A stretch of DNA of 63,482 nt from Pseudomonadales bacterium (GTDB lineage: Bacteria; Pseudomonadota; Gammaproteobacteria; Pseudomonadales; DT-91), in the NCBI GenBank assembly GCA_013215055.1, contig JABSRQ010000023.1, positions 1 to 63,482 of the forward strand, written 5' to 3'. Under the pieces are notes generated by a model. The model was not told the origin of the DNA, ran no database searches, and worked only from the letters and a program-made list of their open reading frames with translations. Made by a program: the position numbers and the translations under genes. Positions 18,359 through 26,381 of this stretch are shown one piece after another (the stretch's first letter is position 1; every line of letters begins with the position of its first letter).

Positions 18359-19330
18359 ATGAAAAAAATCCTTTTCACCGCCTGCAGTTTGATAGCTGCA
18401 CAATCTTATGCCGAAGCTGATAAAACGCAGGAAGGACAATTCTCCTTCTATCTGCCTATTCATGCCACCAACCTGAAAGTCAGCGGTGAAGGTATTCCAG
18501 ACATCGAAGCCAACGTACAAGATTTATACAAGGCGGCTACAAATTATTTCACCTTCGGCTTTAAATGGCAGGGTGATAAATGGTTTCACAAGATTGAAGT
18601 GTGGGAAGGAAAATATGAGCCTATAGGAGACGGGCTGACGCTTGGTGATGCTGTTGACCTTACAAAACCAATTACAATACCATCATGGGCACTGATTGGA
18701 CTTGGACTGGGTGTTCAAGGTGATCTGCAAGTCACACCTTCTATGCCAGCAGAAGGTGATCTCTATATAGACATGCGCCAACGCATTACAGAATATCAGG
18801 CCGGTTATAAGTTTATAGAGGCCGGAAATTTTAAGATGCATGTGATAGGCGGTCTCAGAGAGTATGATCAAACCGTCGATGTGACGCTATCGAATCTCAG
18901 CTTATCGGGTGAGCTTTATTTTTCTGGTAATCTGGAAAGTTGCTTCTTCGGGAGTTGTAAGCCCTGGACTCCAGGTGATGGCAGCATCCTGGACGGCATA
19001 GTGACAGATGGTGTCGTAGATGGAAGTATCAATATAGGTGACAAGCCATTAACCCCCGACATTGCCATCCCCTTCACATTGAATTCTCGCTGGATAGAAG
19101 TCACCATAGGCCTGCAGGCCGATTACTCCCCATTCAAAGGCACCACGTTAACCGCAGCACACACCGCAGGTTTTTTAGGTGGCAGCAGTCAGCAAACCGA
19201 TGTCAAAGCCCAATACGCATTCGACAGCGGCGTCTATGTAGAGGCGGGTTATCGCTGGCATAAATTCGATAGTGGTGGCATGGAAATCACCCAAAACGGC
19301 GGCCTGTTTGCACTGGGCTACACGTTCTAA
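18359..19330 (+). CDS. Outer membrane beta-barrel protein, paralogue of the 21714-22496 gene
   Basis: 323 residues with a signal peptide ending S-Y-A. The C-terminal third is a barrel ending L-G-Y-T-F with terminal Phe. It shares a chain of motifs with the minus-strand protein at 21714: A-G-Y-K-F, V-I-G-G-L-R-x-Y, W-x-E-V-x-x-G-x-Q-x-D-Y, F-D-S-G and A-G-Y-x-x-H. The two are therefore paralogues, although their central segments differ; here the insert holds a Cys pair (E-S-C-F-F-G-S-C). The GAGAG ribosome site precedes the ATG. It is preceded by a GGCATGCC element, as is its paralogue. I do not recognise a named family. Confidence 0.75.
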   Translation: MKKILFTACSLIAAQSYAEADKTQEGQFSFYLPIHATNLKVSGEGIPDIEANVQDLYKAATNYFTFGFKWQGDKWFHKIEVWEGKYEPIGDGLTLGDAVDLTKPITIPSWALIGLGLGVQGDLQVTPSMPAEGDLYIDMRQRITEYQAGYKFIEAGNFKMHVIGGLREYDQTVDVTLSNLSLSGELYFSGNLESCFFGSCKPWTPGDGSILDGIVTDGVVDGSINIGDKPLTPDIAIPFTLNSRWIEVTIGLQADYSPFKGTTLTAAHTAGFLGGSSQQTDVKAQYAFDSGVYVEAGYRWHKFDSGGMEITQNGGLFALGYTF

Positions 19331-19386
19331 CATCACAATTTAACGCCACCAAGAGGTCAGCCTTTGCCATGTATCAAAGGCACTCT

Positions 19387-19750
19387 TCAGTTTCCATAAA
19401 TCAGAATCCACTCCACCGCCGAGGGATAGGCATCGATAAAAACCAGCGGCATCAACACGAGTAAAAAGGCTGGAGAAAATAAATTATAGGCGGTGTCAGT
19501 GATGGCCAGCCCGCCCCATTCCCACGCGTGTAATCTCCCCCCCCATCGACATGCCCGCGGTCATCATGCTGATCTGTACGGCCGCGTACAGTATCAATGC
19601 CTCGGTGCCGGTATCCAGTACTTGATAGGACGTGATGGCATACAGAAACAACGAAGACCAGCGGCCTAACAGGGAATGAGACACAAACGCAAAAAGCGCC
19701 AGTAAGGCGCTTAAATAAATTTTATTGCCGATGACGCCAGAAGAGTATTG
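19387..19750 (-). pseudogene. Decayed integral membrane protein
   Basis: Two minus-strand frames together read as a hydrophobic protein. The first, open from 19750, gives Y-L-S-A-L-L-A-L-F-A-F-V-S-H-S and later Q-I-S-M-M-T-A-G-M-S-M-G-G-E, then is lost. The second continues with W-E-W-G-G-L-A-I-T-D-T-A and ends near 19387 after V-E-W-I-L-I-Y-G-N. A frameshift around 19530 joins them, and a stop just above 19750 removes the N-terminus. The family is not recognised. Confidence 0.5.
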
Positions 19751-19799
19751 CTATAGCCTGCTGAACCCAATCAATAGATGCTCAGCACAAGCTTATCCA

Positions 19800-20291
19800 T
19801 TAACCGAGTAAATCTAATACCTGCTGTTCCTGTCTATCATTCAATACGCCGTATTCAATAAATAGAATTTCACCGTTGCCGTCGACAACGATGGTCACGG
19901 CTTCTTTCTTCAACTTCCACTGTTTAACCGCCTTGCCGTCATAATCACCGGCGACCTGGCAACCGAGGATATTTTTCTCCGATTCAACTTGCGTCCTCAT
20001 CTCAGACTCCACCATAGATACAGGGGCATACCAGGCCTTGTTATCGATATCGGTAATCGATAACGGGCAGATGCCTTGCTGCTGTACACGCTGATTAAAA
20101 TCACCATTGGCCATAGAAGATGGCTTGGCCGGATAAATGGTGATCAACTGAACCTTGCCATTGGGCGCATAGTGAAAATGCTCAGGCTGGGCCTCAAAAC
20201 TTAAAGCAGATAGTTTTTTGCCCACAGATTCGGCTTGAACGGTGAAACTGGTGGCCAGTATTAATAGAAAATCCCGTGAGTTGATGCGCAT
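19800..20291 (-). CDS. YtfJ-family periplasmic protein
   Basis: 163 residues with a signal peptide ending V-Q-A. The C-terminal half follows the YtfJ pattern: G-K-A-V-K-Q-W-K-L, then A-V-T-I-V-V-D-G-N-G-E-I-L-F and a final helix R-Q-E-Q-Q-V-L-D-L-L. YtfJ proteins have a thioredoxin-like fold, but the redox Cys pair is absent here; the two Cys present are far apart. Function is unknown in the family. AAGGAAAAAAC precedes the ATG. The upstream region is shared with the divergent XRE gene and holds a perfect 14-bp GGCATGCC palindrome. Confidence 0.65.
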   Translation of the reverse strand: MRINSRDFLLILATSFTVQAESVGKKLSALSFEAQPEHFHYAPNGKVQLITIYPAKPSSMANGDFNQRVQQQGICPLSITDIDNKAWYAPVSMVESEMRTQVESEKNILGCQVAGDYDGKAVKQWKLKKEAVTIVVDGNGEILFIEYGVLNDRQEQQVLDLLG

Positions 20292-20450
20292 GTTTTTTCC
20301 TTATCTAAGAAATGAGAGTGATACCATTGCTGGCCGATACCAGACCGACTACCGCAACAAGGCTTACAGCAGCGTTGACACAAAACACAACACAAGGCGC
20401 CAGCGAAATATGCATAGGCACTCCGGCCTCCTTGCTAACATAAAAGGGTT

Positions 20451-20477
20451 TCCATGCCTGATAAAAGGCATGCCTTT
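20451..20477. promoter_or_regulatory. Palindrome AAAGGCATGCCTTT with adjacent half-site, site 3
   Basis: A perfect 14-bp palindrome at 20464-20477 with the same GGCATGCC core as sites 1, 2 and 4. CCATGCC at 20452-20458 lies one and a half helical turns away. It sits in the 373-bp divergent region between the YtfJ-like gene and the XRE gene, which otherwise shows no coding frame. Confidence 0.55.
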
Positions 20478-20615
20478 AGATAAAACGTATCCCTGCGCGT
20501 CCTTCGCAAAGCCGCTGAAGTGCAAGCGGCATTAAACCCAATGCATAATTATGCTACCCTGCTGAATTGGCATAATGAGTGATCTATTAAAGTCATTTAT
20601 CATGGTGTTGATCAG

Positions 20616-20649
20616 GGCATGCCAAGCATTTTTTTTAAACGGCCATGCC
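20616..20649 (+). promoter_or_regulatory. Operator-like pair GGCATGCC-N18-GCCATGCC, site 4
   Basis: GGCATGCC at 20616-20623 and GCCATGCC at 20642-20649, with an 18-bp spacer exactly as in site 1. The downstream half-site ends 15 bp before the XRE start codon, next to its GAGGGGAAACG ribosome site, so a bound protein would block transcription or translation start. This fits autoregulation. Confidence 0.6.
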
Positions 20650-20664
20650 TAATGAGGGGAAACG

Positions 20665-21621
20665 ATGCAAACGTCTTTTAAGGATATTCAGGAATATCTG
20701 TCTATACGCAGGGCTGAAAAAGGCCTTTCTCAGGAGCAGATGGTAGGCGCATTATTCGATTTCCATGCTGAATTCAGCAATATTGATAGTCAAACCATCA
20801 GCCGCTGGGAATTAGGCAAGATCAGCCCCTCCATTCCCCGGCAGGTGTTATTGATGCAGTTTTTCAAAGATGAACCTCACACCCTGTTAGCCGATAGCGG
20901 TTTCGCTATTCGTCAGCTACCAACTCTGGCAGCTTTTGAACGTTTGCTGGACAGCAATATGGAATTCTCTCATGTGCTGGGGGCACACCCCTATGCCGAT
21001 AAACGCCTGGAAGTAGAGAAGTATCCCGTCTCTGCCGAGGGCTCGGAATCGTTTGCCAAGCGTGTAGCGGGTTATCAGGTCAACCTCAGTCGAGGCCGTG
21101 ATGTTTGGGATATTGACCAGCTGATGCCTCTGATCCAATTTCCGTCGACGATGGCCGATTATTATAAAATAGGAGAAGTCTGGGCCGGCCACTCCCTTGT
21201 CTTACGTTTAAAACCACAGATATTGGATGCGGTCTTGACGTTTGAAATCGCCGACCACGAACTAACAATTGAACATCTGGCGCAAAGCGATGAGGACGGG
21301 GATATCTATTCCTTGAGTGGCTATTCCGGCACACGTGAAATTCAGGCGGATATGAATGCCTATGTATTGACTGCCGCCGCACAGGAGAAACAACAATGCT
21401 GGGTGGGTATCAAGGCACGTACCGATTTTGGTCTACGCCTGCTGGAATTGGTGGGTGCCGAACGTGTGGCCGTGGGTCAACGTTTATCCGGCAAGAAGGA
21501 AGGTTTGAAATACCATGGCCATCGCTATGACTGCATAGGTTTTAAACTCTCCCGCGATGCGTTGTTAAGCAACTCTCTCTATATCAACTTGGCCAGAACC
21601 TATAATCTCGAGAAAGGCTAA
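20665..21621 (+). CDS. XRE-family transcriptional regulator with unknown C-terminal domain
   Basis: 318 residues. Residues about 6-66 are a Cro/C1-type helix-turn-helix (R-R-A-E-K-G-L-S-Q-E-Q-M, then Q-T-I-S-R-W-E-L-G-K), with a short insert between its helices. Residues 110-318 have no domain that I recognise; they are mixed alpha/beta and probably bind a ligand. The ribosome site GAGGGG is strong. The gene lies in the middle of six genes that carry GGCATGCC elements and has its own pair just before its start, which makes it the best candidate for the protein that reads those elements. Direct evidence of binding is lacking. Confidence 0.8.
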   Translation: MQTSFKDIQEYLSIRRAEKGLSQEQMVGALFDFHAEFSNIDSQTISRWELGKISPSIPRQVLLMQFFKDEPHTLLADSGFAIRQLPTLAAFERLLDSNMEFSHVLGAHPYADKRLEVEKYPVSAEGSESFAKRVAGYQVNLSRGRDVWDIDQLMPLIQFPSTMADYYKIGEVWAGHSLVLRLKPQILDAVLTFEIADHELTIEHLAQSDEDGDIYSLSGYSGTREIQADMNAYVLTAAAQEKQQCWVGIKARTDFGLRLLELVGAERVAVGQRLSGKKEGLKYHGHRYDCIGFKLSRDALLSNSLYINLARTYNLEKG

Positions 21622-21665
21622 TGCCTTGAAGCTTTTAAGCTCATCAGTAGCGCCTCTGAAAACAG

Positions 21666-21690
21666 AAACAGCTGGACTGGCCAGCTGTTT
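21666..21690. terminator. Bidirectional hairpin between XRE gene and barrel gene
   Basis: 10-bp stem AAACAGCTGG (21666-21675) / CCAGCTGTTT (21681-21690) with loop ACTGG, between two convergent genes (stops at 21621 and 21714). The A/T ends of the stem serve as short U-tracts in both directions. Confidence 0.65.
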
Positions 21691-21713
21691 ATAACGTGTT
21701 CCCTATCCAGGGA

Positions 21714-22496
21714 TTAGAAGGTAAATCCTGCAGATATGTATACGCCTTTCTCTTTCATTTCTAAGCCGGAATCACCCTCAAGTTCATAACTATGCAATTT
21801 ATAACCCGCACCCAGGCTCATGCCAGAATCAAAGGTGTATTTGTTCTCAATTTTGGAGACCTGTGAGGCACCGTTTACGGATTCAAGGTGACTGGCCGAC
21901 AAGGTGTTTCTATCCGCCCAATGATAATCACCCTGAACCCCCATGACCACTTCGGTCCAGTTCTCGGTTGTAAATTTACCTCCAGCAATCACGCTGTTAA
22001 TCTCAGATCGATATTGACGCAGACCCCCTATTACAGAAAGTGTGATGTCATCATTATTGAGAAACTTATAACCGGCTAGGGCTTCAAGTGTTTCTGTTTC
22101 TATATTCCTGGTATCGGCTAGTTCAACGCCATAATCAGGGTCAAAAGCTGGTGTAAAACCATAATCAGGATCAACAGGACTTGGAGGTGTCAGATCAAAA
22201 CCAGGATCAGCGCCTGGAGGTGCCATACCAAAATCAGGATCAACAGGATAACCTGAATCTGTTGCTGCTGATCTTGTAGTCGCATCTGTTTTTCCATATT
22301 CCAGTGAGTAGAAACTGTTATCGTTCTCTACCTTGAATTTCAATGAGCCGCCGGTGTTATCTTTCAGATCCAATGCCTCGACGCTGTTGTCAAAACGAAT
22401 GTCTTGCGCTGAAGCTTCAACCGAGTATTCATAATCACTGGCCAAGGCAGCCATGGAGGCAAGTGATACCGATAGTGCTAGAATTGTGCGTTTCAT
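21714..22496 (-). CDS. Outer membrane beta-barrel protein with D-P-D-Y-G repeats
   Basis: 260 residues. A signal peptide ends A-L-A. The barrel strands and the terminal A-G-F-T-F match the paralogue at 18359 (A-G-Y-K-F, V-I-G-G-L-R-x-Y, W-x-E-V-x-x-G-x-Q-x-D-Y, F-D-S-G). Between residues about 80 and 125 lies a degenerate tandem repeat of about 14 residues built on D-P-D-[YF]-G with Pro-rich links, probably an extracellular loop. GAGAGGATATT is a strong ribosome site. A GGCATGCA element on the same strand lies about 112 bp upstream. Substrate or partner is unknown. Confidence 0.75.
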   Translation of the reverse strand: MKRTILALSVSLASMAALASDYEYSVEASAQDIRFDNSVEALDLKDNTGGSLKFKVENDNSFYSLEYGKTDATTRSAATDSGYPVDPDFGMAPPGADPGFDLTPPSPVDPDYGFTPAFDPDYGVELADTRNIETETLEALAGYKFLNNDDITLSVIGGLRQYRSEINSVIAGGKFTTENWTEVVMGVQGDYHWADRNTLSASHLESVNGASQVSKIENKYTFDSGMSLGAGYKLHSYELEGDSGLEMKEKGVYISAGFTF

Positions 22497-22580
22497 AATA
22501 TCCTCTCAAACGAGTAAGTTTTTTTATGTCATGTGTTGAACACGGGATCCATTAAACGAATTAAGCACAGAGAATGTCAG

Positions 22581-22619
22581 AGCATGGTCGTAATAAAATA
22601 ATGTCTATGCATGCCTATA
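22581..22619 (-). promoter_or_regulatory. Operator-like element TATAGGCATGCA with half-site, site 5
   Basis: Read on the minus strand, TATAGGCATGCA (22619-22608) is followed 19 bp later by ACCATGCT (22588-22581). Seven of eight core bases match GGCATGCC, and the half-site spacing is 27 bp against 26 in sites 1 and 4. It precedes the barrel gene ending at 22496. The rest of 22497-22968 holds no gene. Confidence 0.45.
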
Positions 22620-22854
22620 GCGGTAAAGATGGGGATTTTATGTGGGGGGGAAACTGCCATATTGATAAGACTGTTTCAACGGCTAGATTCGAACAAATTG
22701 AAAGTCTCAAGGTAAGTGCATTGTTTTTTATAATGCCCATGTTATGACAGTTAATGTGGGGATTGATGAATCCCCTGAAATCAGTAAAAAACCAAAAACA
22801 GATATAATGTCTATTTCTATCATTGAGCTATAAGAAGTATTTTTTCCTGATAAA

Positions 22855-22876
22855 CTAGCCTGTTCTAACAGGCTAG
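22855..22876. terminator. Perfect inverted repeat, possible terminator of the S24 repressor gene
   Basis: CTAGCCTGTT (22855-22864) and AACAGGCTAG (22867-22876) separated by CT. On the minus strand it lies about 90 bp after the S24-type gene and is followed by TTTATC, a weak U-tract. Confidence 0.45.
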
Positions 22877-22968
22877 CATCGGACCAGGAATAAGCTGCGG
22901 GCTGAACCTGCCTATATAATATCCAAGTTGATTAAATTTTATCGATGACCTGGCATAACACCGCGTTT

Positions 22969-23631
22969 TTAAACCACGCGGGCGCACCAAACAATCTTGC
23001 CGTTGACTTCATTACCCTGGCGTTGCTGCATTTTTATTTCCCTGTTTGTATAGTCTGGATTATCACTGATCACCTGCAAGTCGCCACTGCTGTTCTGGCT
23101 AAGGCGCTTGGCCATTAAACCGTCTTCGGTATTAAGCAGGTAGAGCCCTTCTCGTTGCACATTTTTTTGTGTCATATCCACCAAGACTCTATCGCCGTCA
23201 TGCAGTGTTGGATACATACTGTCACCCGCGATGGTGATAAAGGCCAGCTGCTCGCTGGAAACACGTAATTCACGGCTTAGAAAAGAGGCATTAAATGCAA
23301 AATAATCTTCTATGCATTCGGCATCAACGGCGGCACCATAGCCTGCCGAAGCTTGCACATCATACATAGGTGCAAAGATCAGATCGGTACCTGGGGCCAC
23401 ACCAGCCGCGTTGGCACTTTGATTTTGTTCACCGGTTAATAACCAGTTCAGGTCGATACGATATTCATCATATAACTCTTGTAAATAGGCCATGGACGGC
23501 CGACTGAGGCCGCGACAGATTTTATAAATATGTGAGGCCGATTTACCGGTTAATAAAGCAAATTGTTTTTTGTCGCCGTTGGCGAGTTGGTCGACAATTT
23601 GTTGAAAACGCTGGGCAAAAGCATGGGACAT
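22969..23631 (-). CDS. HTH / S24-peptidase transcriptional regulator (C1/LexA type)
   Basis: 220 residues. Residues about 15-65 are an XRE-like helix-turn-helix with a poorly conserved recognition region (K-Q-F-A-L-L-T-G-K-S-A-S-H-I-Y-K). Residues 85-220 are a LexA/C1-type S24 domain: A-S-A-G-Y-G-A gives the cleavage-site Ala-Gly, G-D-S-M-Y-P-T-L holds the catalytic Ser, and L-M-A-K-R-L holds the catalytic Lys. Such proteins repress prophage or stress genes and self-cleave with RecA. No prophage genes are seen next to it, so it is more likely a stand-alone regulator or a prophage remnant. It is transcribed alone. Confidence 0.87.
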   Translation of the reverse strand: MSHAFAQRFQQIVDQLANGDKKQFALLTGKSASHIYKICRGLSRPSMAYLQELYDEYRIDLNWLLTGEQNQSANAAGVAPGTDLIFAPMYDVQASAGYGAAVDAECIEDYFAFNASFLSRELRVSSEQLAFITIAGDSMYPTLHDGDRVLVDMTQKNVQREGLYLLNTEDGLMAKRLSQNSSGDLQVISDNPDYTNREIKMQQRQGNEVNGKIVWCARVV

Positions 23632-23794
23632 AAACGGTCTCTAAAACGGGGACTGAAAAAGTCGGCCAGTATACGCAAGGCTTGCCTGTTGTGCAGAAAA
23701 GAATACGATGAAGTTGAATAACCCCCGTTTTTTCGCTACTTTTGATCAATTTACATTTGATGATGTAAACCATAGGCTTATTAAGCACCAATTC

Positions 23795-23839
23795 ACAGCA
23801 TAAGCATGTAGTGTGGCGATAATCCTGAAACCCGTAGTG
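23795..23839 (+). repeat. 45-bp direct repeat, copy 1
   Basis: Begins ACAGCATAAGCATGTA and ends CCTGAAACCCGTAGTG. A second copy of equal length lies at 25055-25099, exactly 1260 bp away in the same orientation, and the two differ at about seven or eight positions. They bracket the lipoprotein gene at 23962-24897. No inverted ends or transposase are present, so the origin is unknown. Confidence 0.7.
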
Positions 23840-23961
23840 TGCAATGCAGAAGCAGTACAGCCAGAATTGCTTATTCGCTCCTCAGAAACGAAGAAATGAT
23901 CTATATAAATACAGATAGCTAGGCTAGATTTCCCGATCTAGCCTAGCTATTGAAAAAAGAG

Positions 23962-24897
23962 TTATATGCTAGGAATAATTGCTTCACCGAGACTGTATGA
24001 ACCGTATGTATAGCCAGGTTCTCTACCAGTCATGCTTGATATTTCAGCACTCACTGTCGCAAAGGTATCATACTCCCTACTCATATCGGTAATATTATAA
24101 ACCGCTGCCCCACTCGCTTCTGAAACAGTAGAACCAGGGCCGTAGGATTTAAAACCTATGCCAGCGACAGCAGTACCATGGGGATTATCAATTATCCAAT
24201 TCACAGCAGCATAAGAGGAGAGGAACAATAGAATCGGCTCAGCCTGCTCAGGCAATGTCACAGTAACCTCGTTATATGTATTAGCAGACTCATAAGCGCC
24301 AACATAAGCAATAACCGTCGTCTCATCCACTAGCGAAGCAAGAACCGTTGATGCTTCTGCTACGGTAGTTTGTTGATAATCAGTAAAAGAAACATTAAAA
24401 CCTGTGGTATGCCAATGGTTATGATATTCCACCCGGACACTATGAGTGCCGACATCCAAGGTTAGCGGGATAACCTTATTACTATTACTCCATTTTAAAA
24501 TAAGCTCCCCATCAACATATAATGTCACGTCCGACCAAGATACATCAAAGTTAGCATCTATCGTCTTGGCCTCACCCGTTACATTAATTGGCCCCTCCCA
24601 TACAGAATAAAAATTGTATGAATCAATTCCATGCCAATCCGCATAGATATAATTGATAGCAGGTTGTGCAACGACTTCCGACGCAATTAACGTTGGTACA
24701 ATATCTGGGTTACTACCATCCGTTCCTTCCCCTGTCGAATCTCCGTCATCTTCCAAGTAATAATCTGCATTAAACGGCCCATAGCTATAGCCATTATCAG
24801 GCACCCCGGGGGTTACTGCATCCTCTGGTAAACAGCCCATAAATAAGGTTGATAGTGACAACACCGCAACCGATGAAAAGAAATGTTTGATTCTCAT
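23962..24897 (-). CDS. Lipoprotein with a carbohydrate-binding-like domain
   Basis: 311 residues from the ATG at 24897, chosen over an extension to 24963 because it begins a proper lipoprotein signal (lipobox F-M-G-C) and has TGGAG 8 bp upstream. An acidic linker (D-D-G-D-S-T-G-E-G-T-D-G) follows. Residues about 65-180 read like a PA14/carbohydrate-binding beta-sandwich: W-x-G-P-I-N-V-T-G, then W-S-D-V-T-L-Y-V-D-G-E-L-I-L-K-W and G-T-H-S-V-R-V-E-Y-H-N. The C-terminal part is Gly/Ser/Tyr rich with no known motif. It is a single-gene unit flanked by 45-bp direct repeats. Binding to a surface glycan is a fold-based guess. Confidence 0.65.
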   Translation of the reverse strand: MRIKHFFSSVAVLSLSTLFMGCLPEDAVTPGVPDNGYSYGPFNADYYLEDDGDSTGEGTDGSNPDIVPTLIASEVVAQPAINYIYADWHGIDSYNFYSVWEGPINVTGEAKTIDANFDVSWSDVTLYVDGELILKWSNSNKVIPLTLDVGTHSVRVEYHNHWHTTGFNVSFTDYQQTTVAEASTVLASLVDETTVIAYVGAYESANTYNEVTVTLPEQAEPILLFLSSYAAVNWIIDNPHGTAVAGIGFKSYGPGSTVSEASGAAVYNITDMSREYDTFATVSAEISSMTGREPGYTYGSYSLGEAIIPSI

Positions 24898-25054
24898 AAA
24901 AATAACTCCATAGAAAACTTGTTTTTCACCCATCCTGGAAAATCCCTGATATAGCGGAACCATAGTAGCCGAAGAAACACTAATTAGACATTACGCCGAT
25001 GCAAAATCTTAGGTGTAATACCTATAAAGACCCAAGTCCTTTAATGCTAGAAGT

Positions 25055-25099
25055 ACAGCATAAGCATGTAATGTGGCTAACTGCCTGAAACCCGAAGTG
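25055..25099 (+). repeat. 45-bp direct repeat, copy 2
   Basis: Begins ACAGCATAAGCATGTA and ends CCTGAAACCCGAAGTG; partner of 23795-23839. Middle positions vary (TAACTG here against GATAAT), while both ends are conserved. Confidence 0.7.
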
Positions 25100-25552
25100 A
25101 GAAACTCTAATTAGTTTAACAGCATCACTCTGTTAATTCAGAAGGGACTAACGGGGAAATACTAAGCAGTCCGAGCTCTACAGGACTGTACCTGTACGAT
25201 CTAGAGATTGCTTGGCCTAGAAATATATCTTAGAGGGTGGCTTTGGTGCTTCTGATAGCTGAAAGGCCGACGGAATAACATCATCGATCAAATCCAAATG
25301 GGTTAAAATCATTATCAATGACTAGCGGATCTTTAATCGGGGCAATGATTTTTACTTTTCCACCGTATTTGCTACAGACTTTACAATATTAAATACCCGC
25401 TTTATGCGTGTTTTTAGAAATTGATACGGAAGGGTTGCTTAGCCTCATTGCAGGCTAACTACATCACTGTGCGCCAGGAGTTTGATCGACTGGTTATGAA
25501 CACTAAGCAGCTCAACATAAAATTCCATTTAAGTTTTCAAGCATCTTTAATA
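25100..25552. other. Non-coding stretch, nothing recognised
   Basis: About 450 bp with many stops in all frames and no recognisable protein fragment, RNA gene or strong hairpin. It follows the second 45-bp repeat. Confidence 0.4.
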
Positions 25553-25747
25553 TCACTCCGTACCATGCGCTATAACAATGCCCCTATCATCACAGTGCCA
25601 TACATGGGTTTGATTACATTTCCTGCAATTATACGTGCCACTGATATCTTCGCCTCTTTTAAACTCAGGCCCCTCTACCCTGCATTCCGTTCTTACCCTT
25701 TCCTTGGTAAGTGGGCATACCGCATAAACCTCATAAAATTTTGGCAT
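25553..25747 (-). CDS. Small zinc-ribbon-like protein
   Basis: 64 residues from the ATG at 25747, which has TGGAG 8 bp upstream; a start at 25762 was rejected for lack of one. Cys11 and Cys22 in the first half, C-R-K-C and H-x-W-H-C in the second half, suggest one metal-binding ribbon. The opposite-strand frame across the same bases (25421-25768) has no ribosome site or recognisable content. No family is recognised, and it is a single-gene unit. Confidence 0.55.
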   Translation of the reverse strand: MPKFYEVYAVCPLTKERVRTECRVEGPEFKRGEDISGTYNCRKCNQTHVWHCDDRGIVIAHGTE

Positions 25748-25964
25748 TTTGATACTCCACAAAAATAGGGATAATTAGGCTGCGCCTCTAACTAAACAAT
25801 ATAGACCCATTACCCATCCACGACCATTTATCGTTTAATACTGCGCGAACTGGCATGAAGTCCCTGTATGCTCAACCTTGCCTAGCAAAAGCTTTATCTT
25901 TCACCCGTTCAAGGCTTAGAATGAGGGCAGAAAAAAAGATGGCAATGGTTTAAGAGGTATACCA

Positions 25965-26336
25965 ATGGAATCAAACAAAGCAGCCGCCGATAAACTCAAT
26001 AAAATCTTGGCAGAGCAGCGCGAATACATCGCAAAACGTGAAGGCAGTTACCGTGAACAGTCGCTGAAATTATTCCCGTGGATTTGTGGCCGCTGTGCCC
26101 GTGAATTCACGCAGAGAAACTTACGTGAATTAACCGTACACCACAAAGATCATAATCACGATAACAACCCACGTGATGGCAGTAACTGGGAGTTACTATG
26201 CCTTTATTGTCATGATGAAGAACATAGCAAATTCGAAAACCTGATCCGCTACGGCAGTACCACCGCGACTGAACAAAAACCTGCAACGTTTAACCCCTTT
26301 GCCGACTTAAAAAGCAAAATGCAGGATAAGCAATAA
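25965..26336 (+). CDS. yajD: YajD-like HNH nuclease
   Basis: 123 residues. The HNH core lies at residues 40-90: C-G-R-C, then L-T-V-H-H-K-D-H-N-H, D-G-S-N-W-E-L-L-C and C-H-D-E-E-H, giving the two Cys pairs and the His-Asn-His set. The length and the lysine/arginine-rich first 30 residues match E. coli YajD. The family has a nuclease fold with no settled role. It is transcribed alone and lies convergent to the esterase gene. Confidence 0.9.
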   Translation: MESNKAAADKLNKILAEQREYIAKREGSYREQSLKLFPWICGRCAREFTQRNLRELTVHHKDHNHDNNPRDGSNWELLCLYCHDEEHSKFENLIRYGSTTATEQKPATFNPFADLKSKMQDKQ

Positions 26337-26381
26337 CCTTGGATATGGATTGAATCGTTAGCCTGTAACGAGGGGCTGAGT

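Noticed and set aside
22969..23631. S24-type repressor considered as evidence of a prophage
   Set aside because: No integrase, structural, lysis or replication genes and no attachment sites were found around it.
25421..25768. 115-codon plus-strand frame
   Set aside because: It covers the opposite strand of the zinc-ribbon gene, lacks a ribosome site and shows no domain; the minus-strand reading has ordered Cys pairs and a good start.
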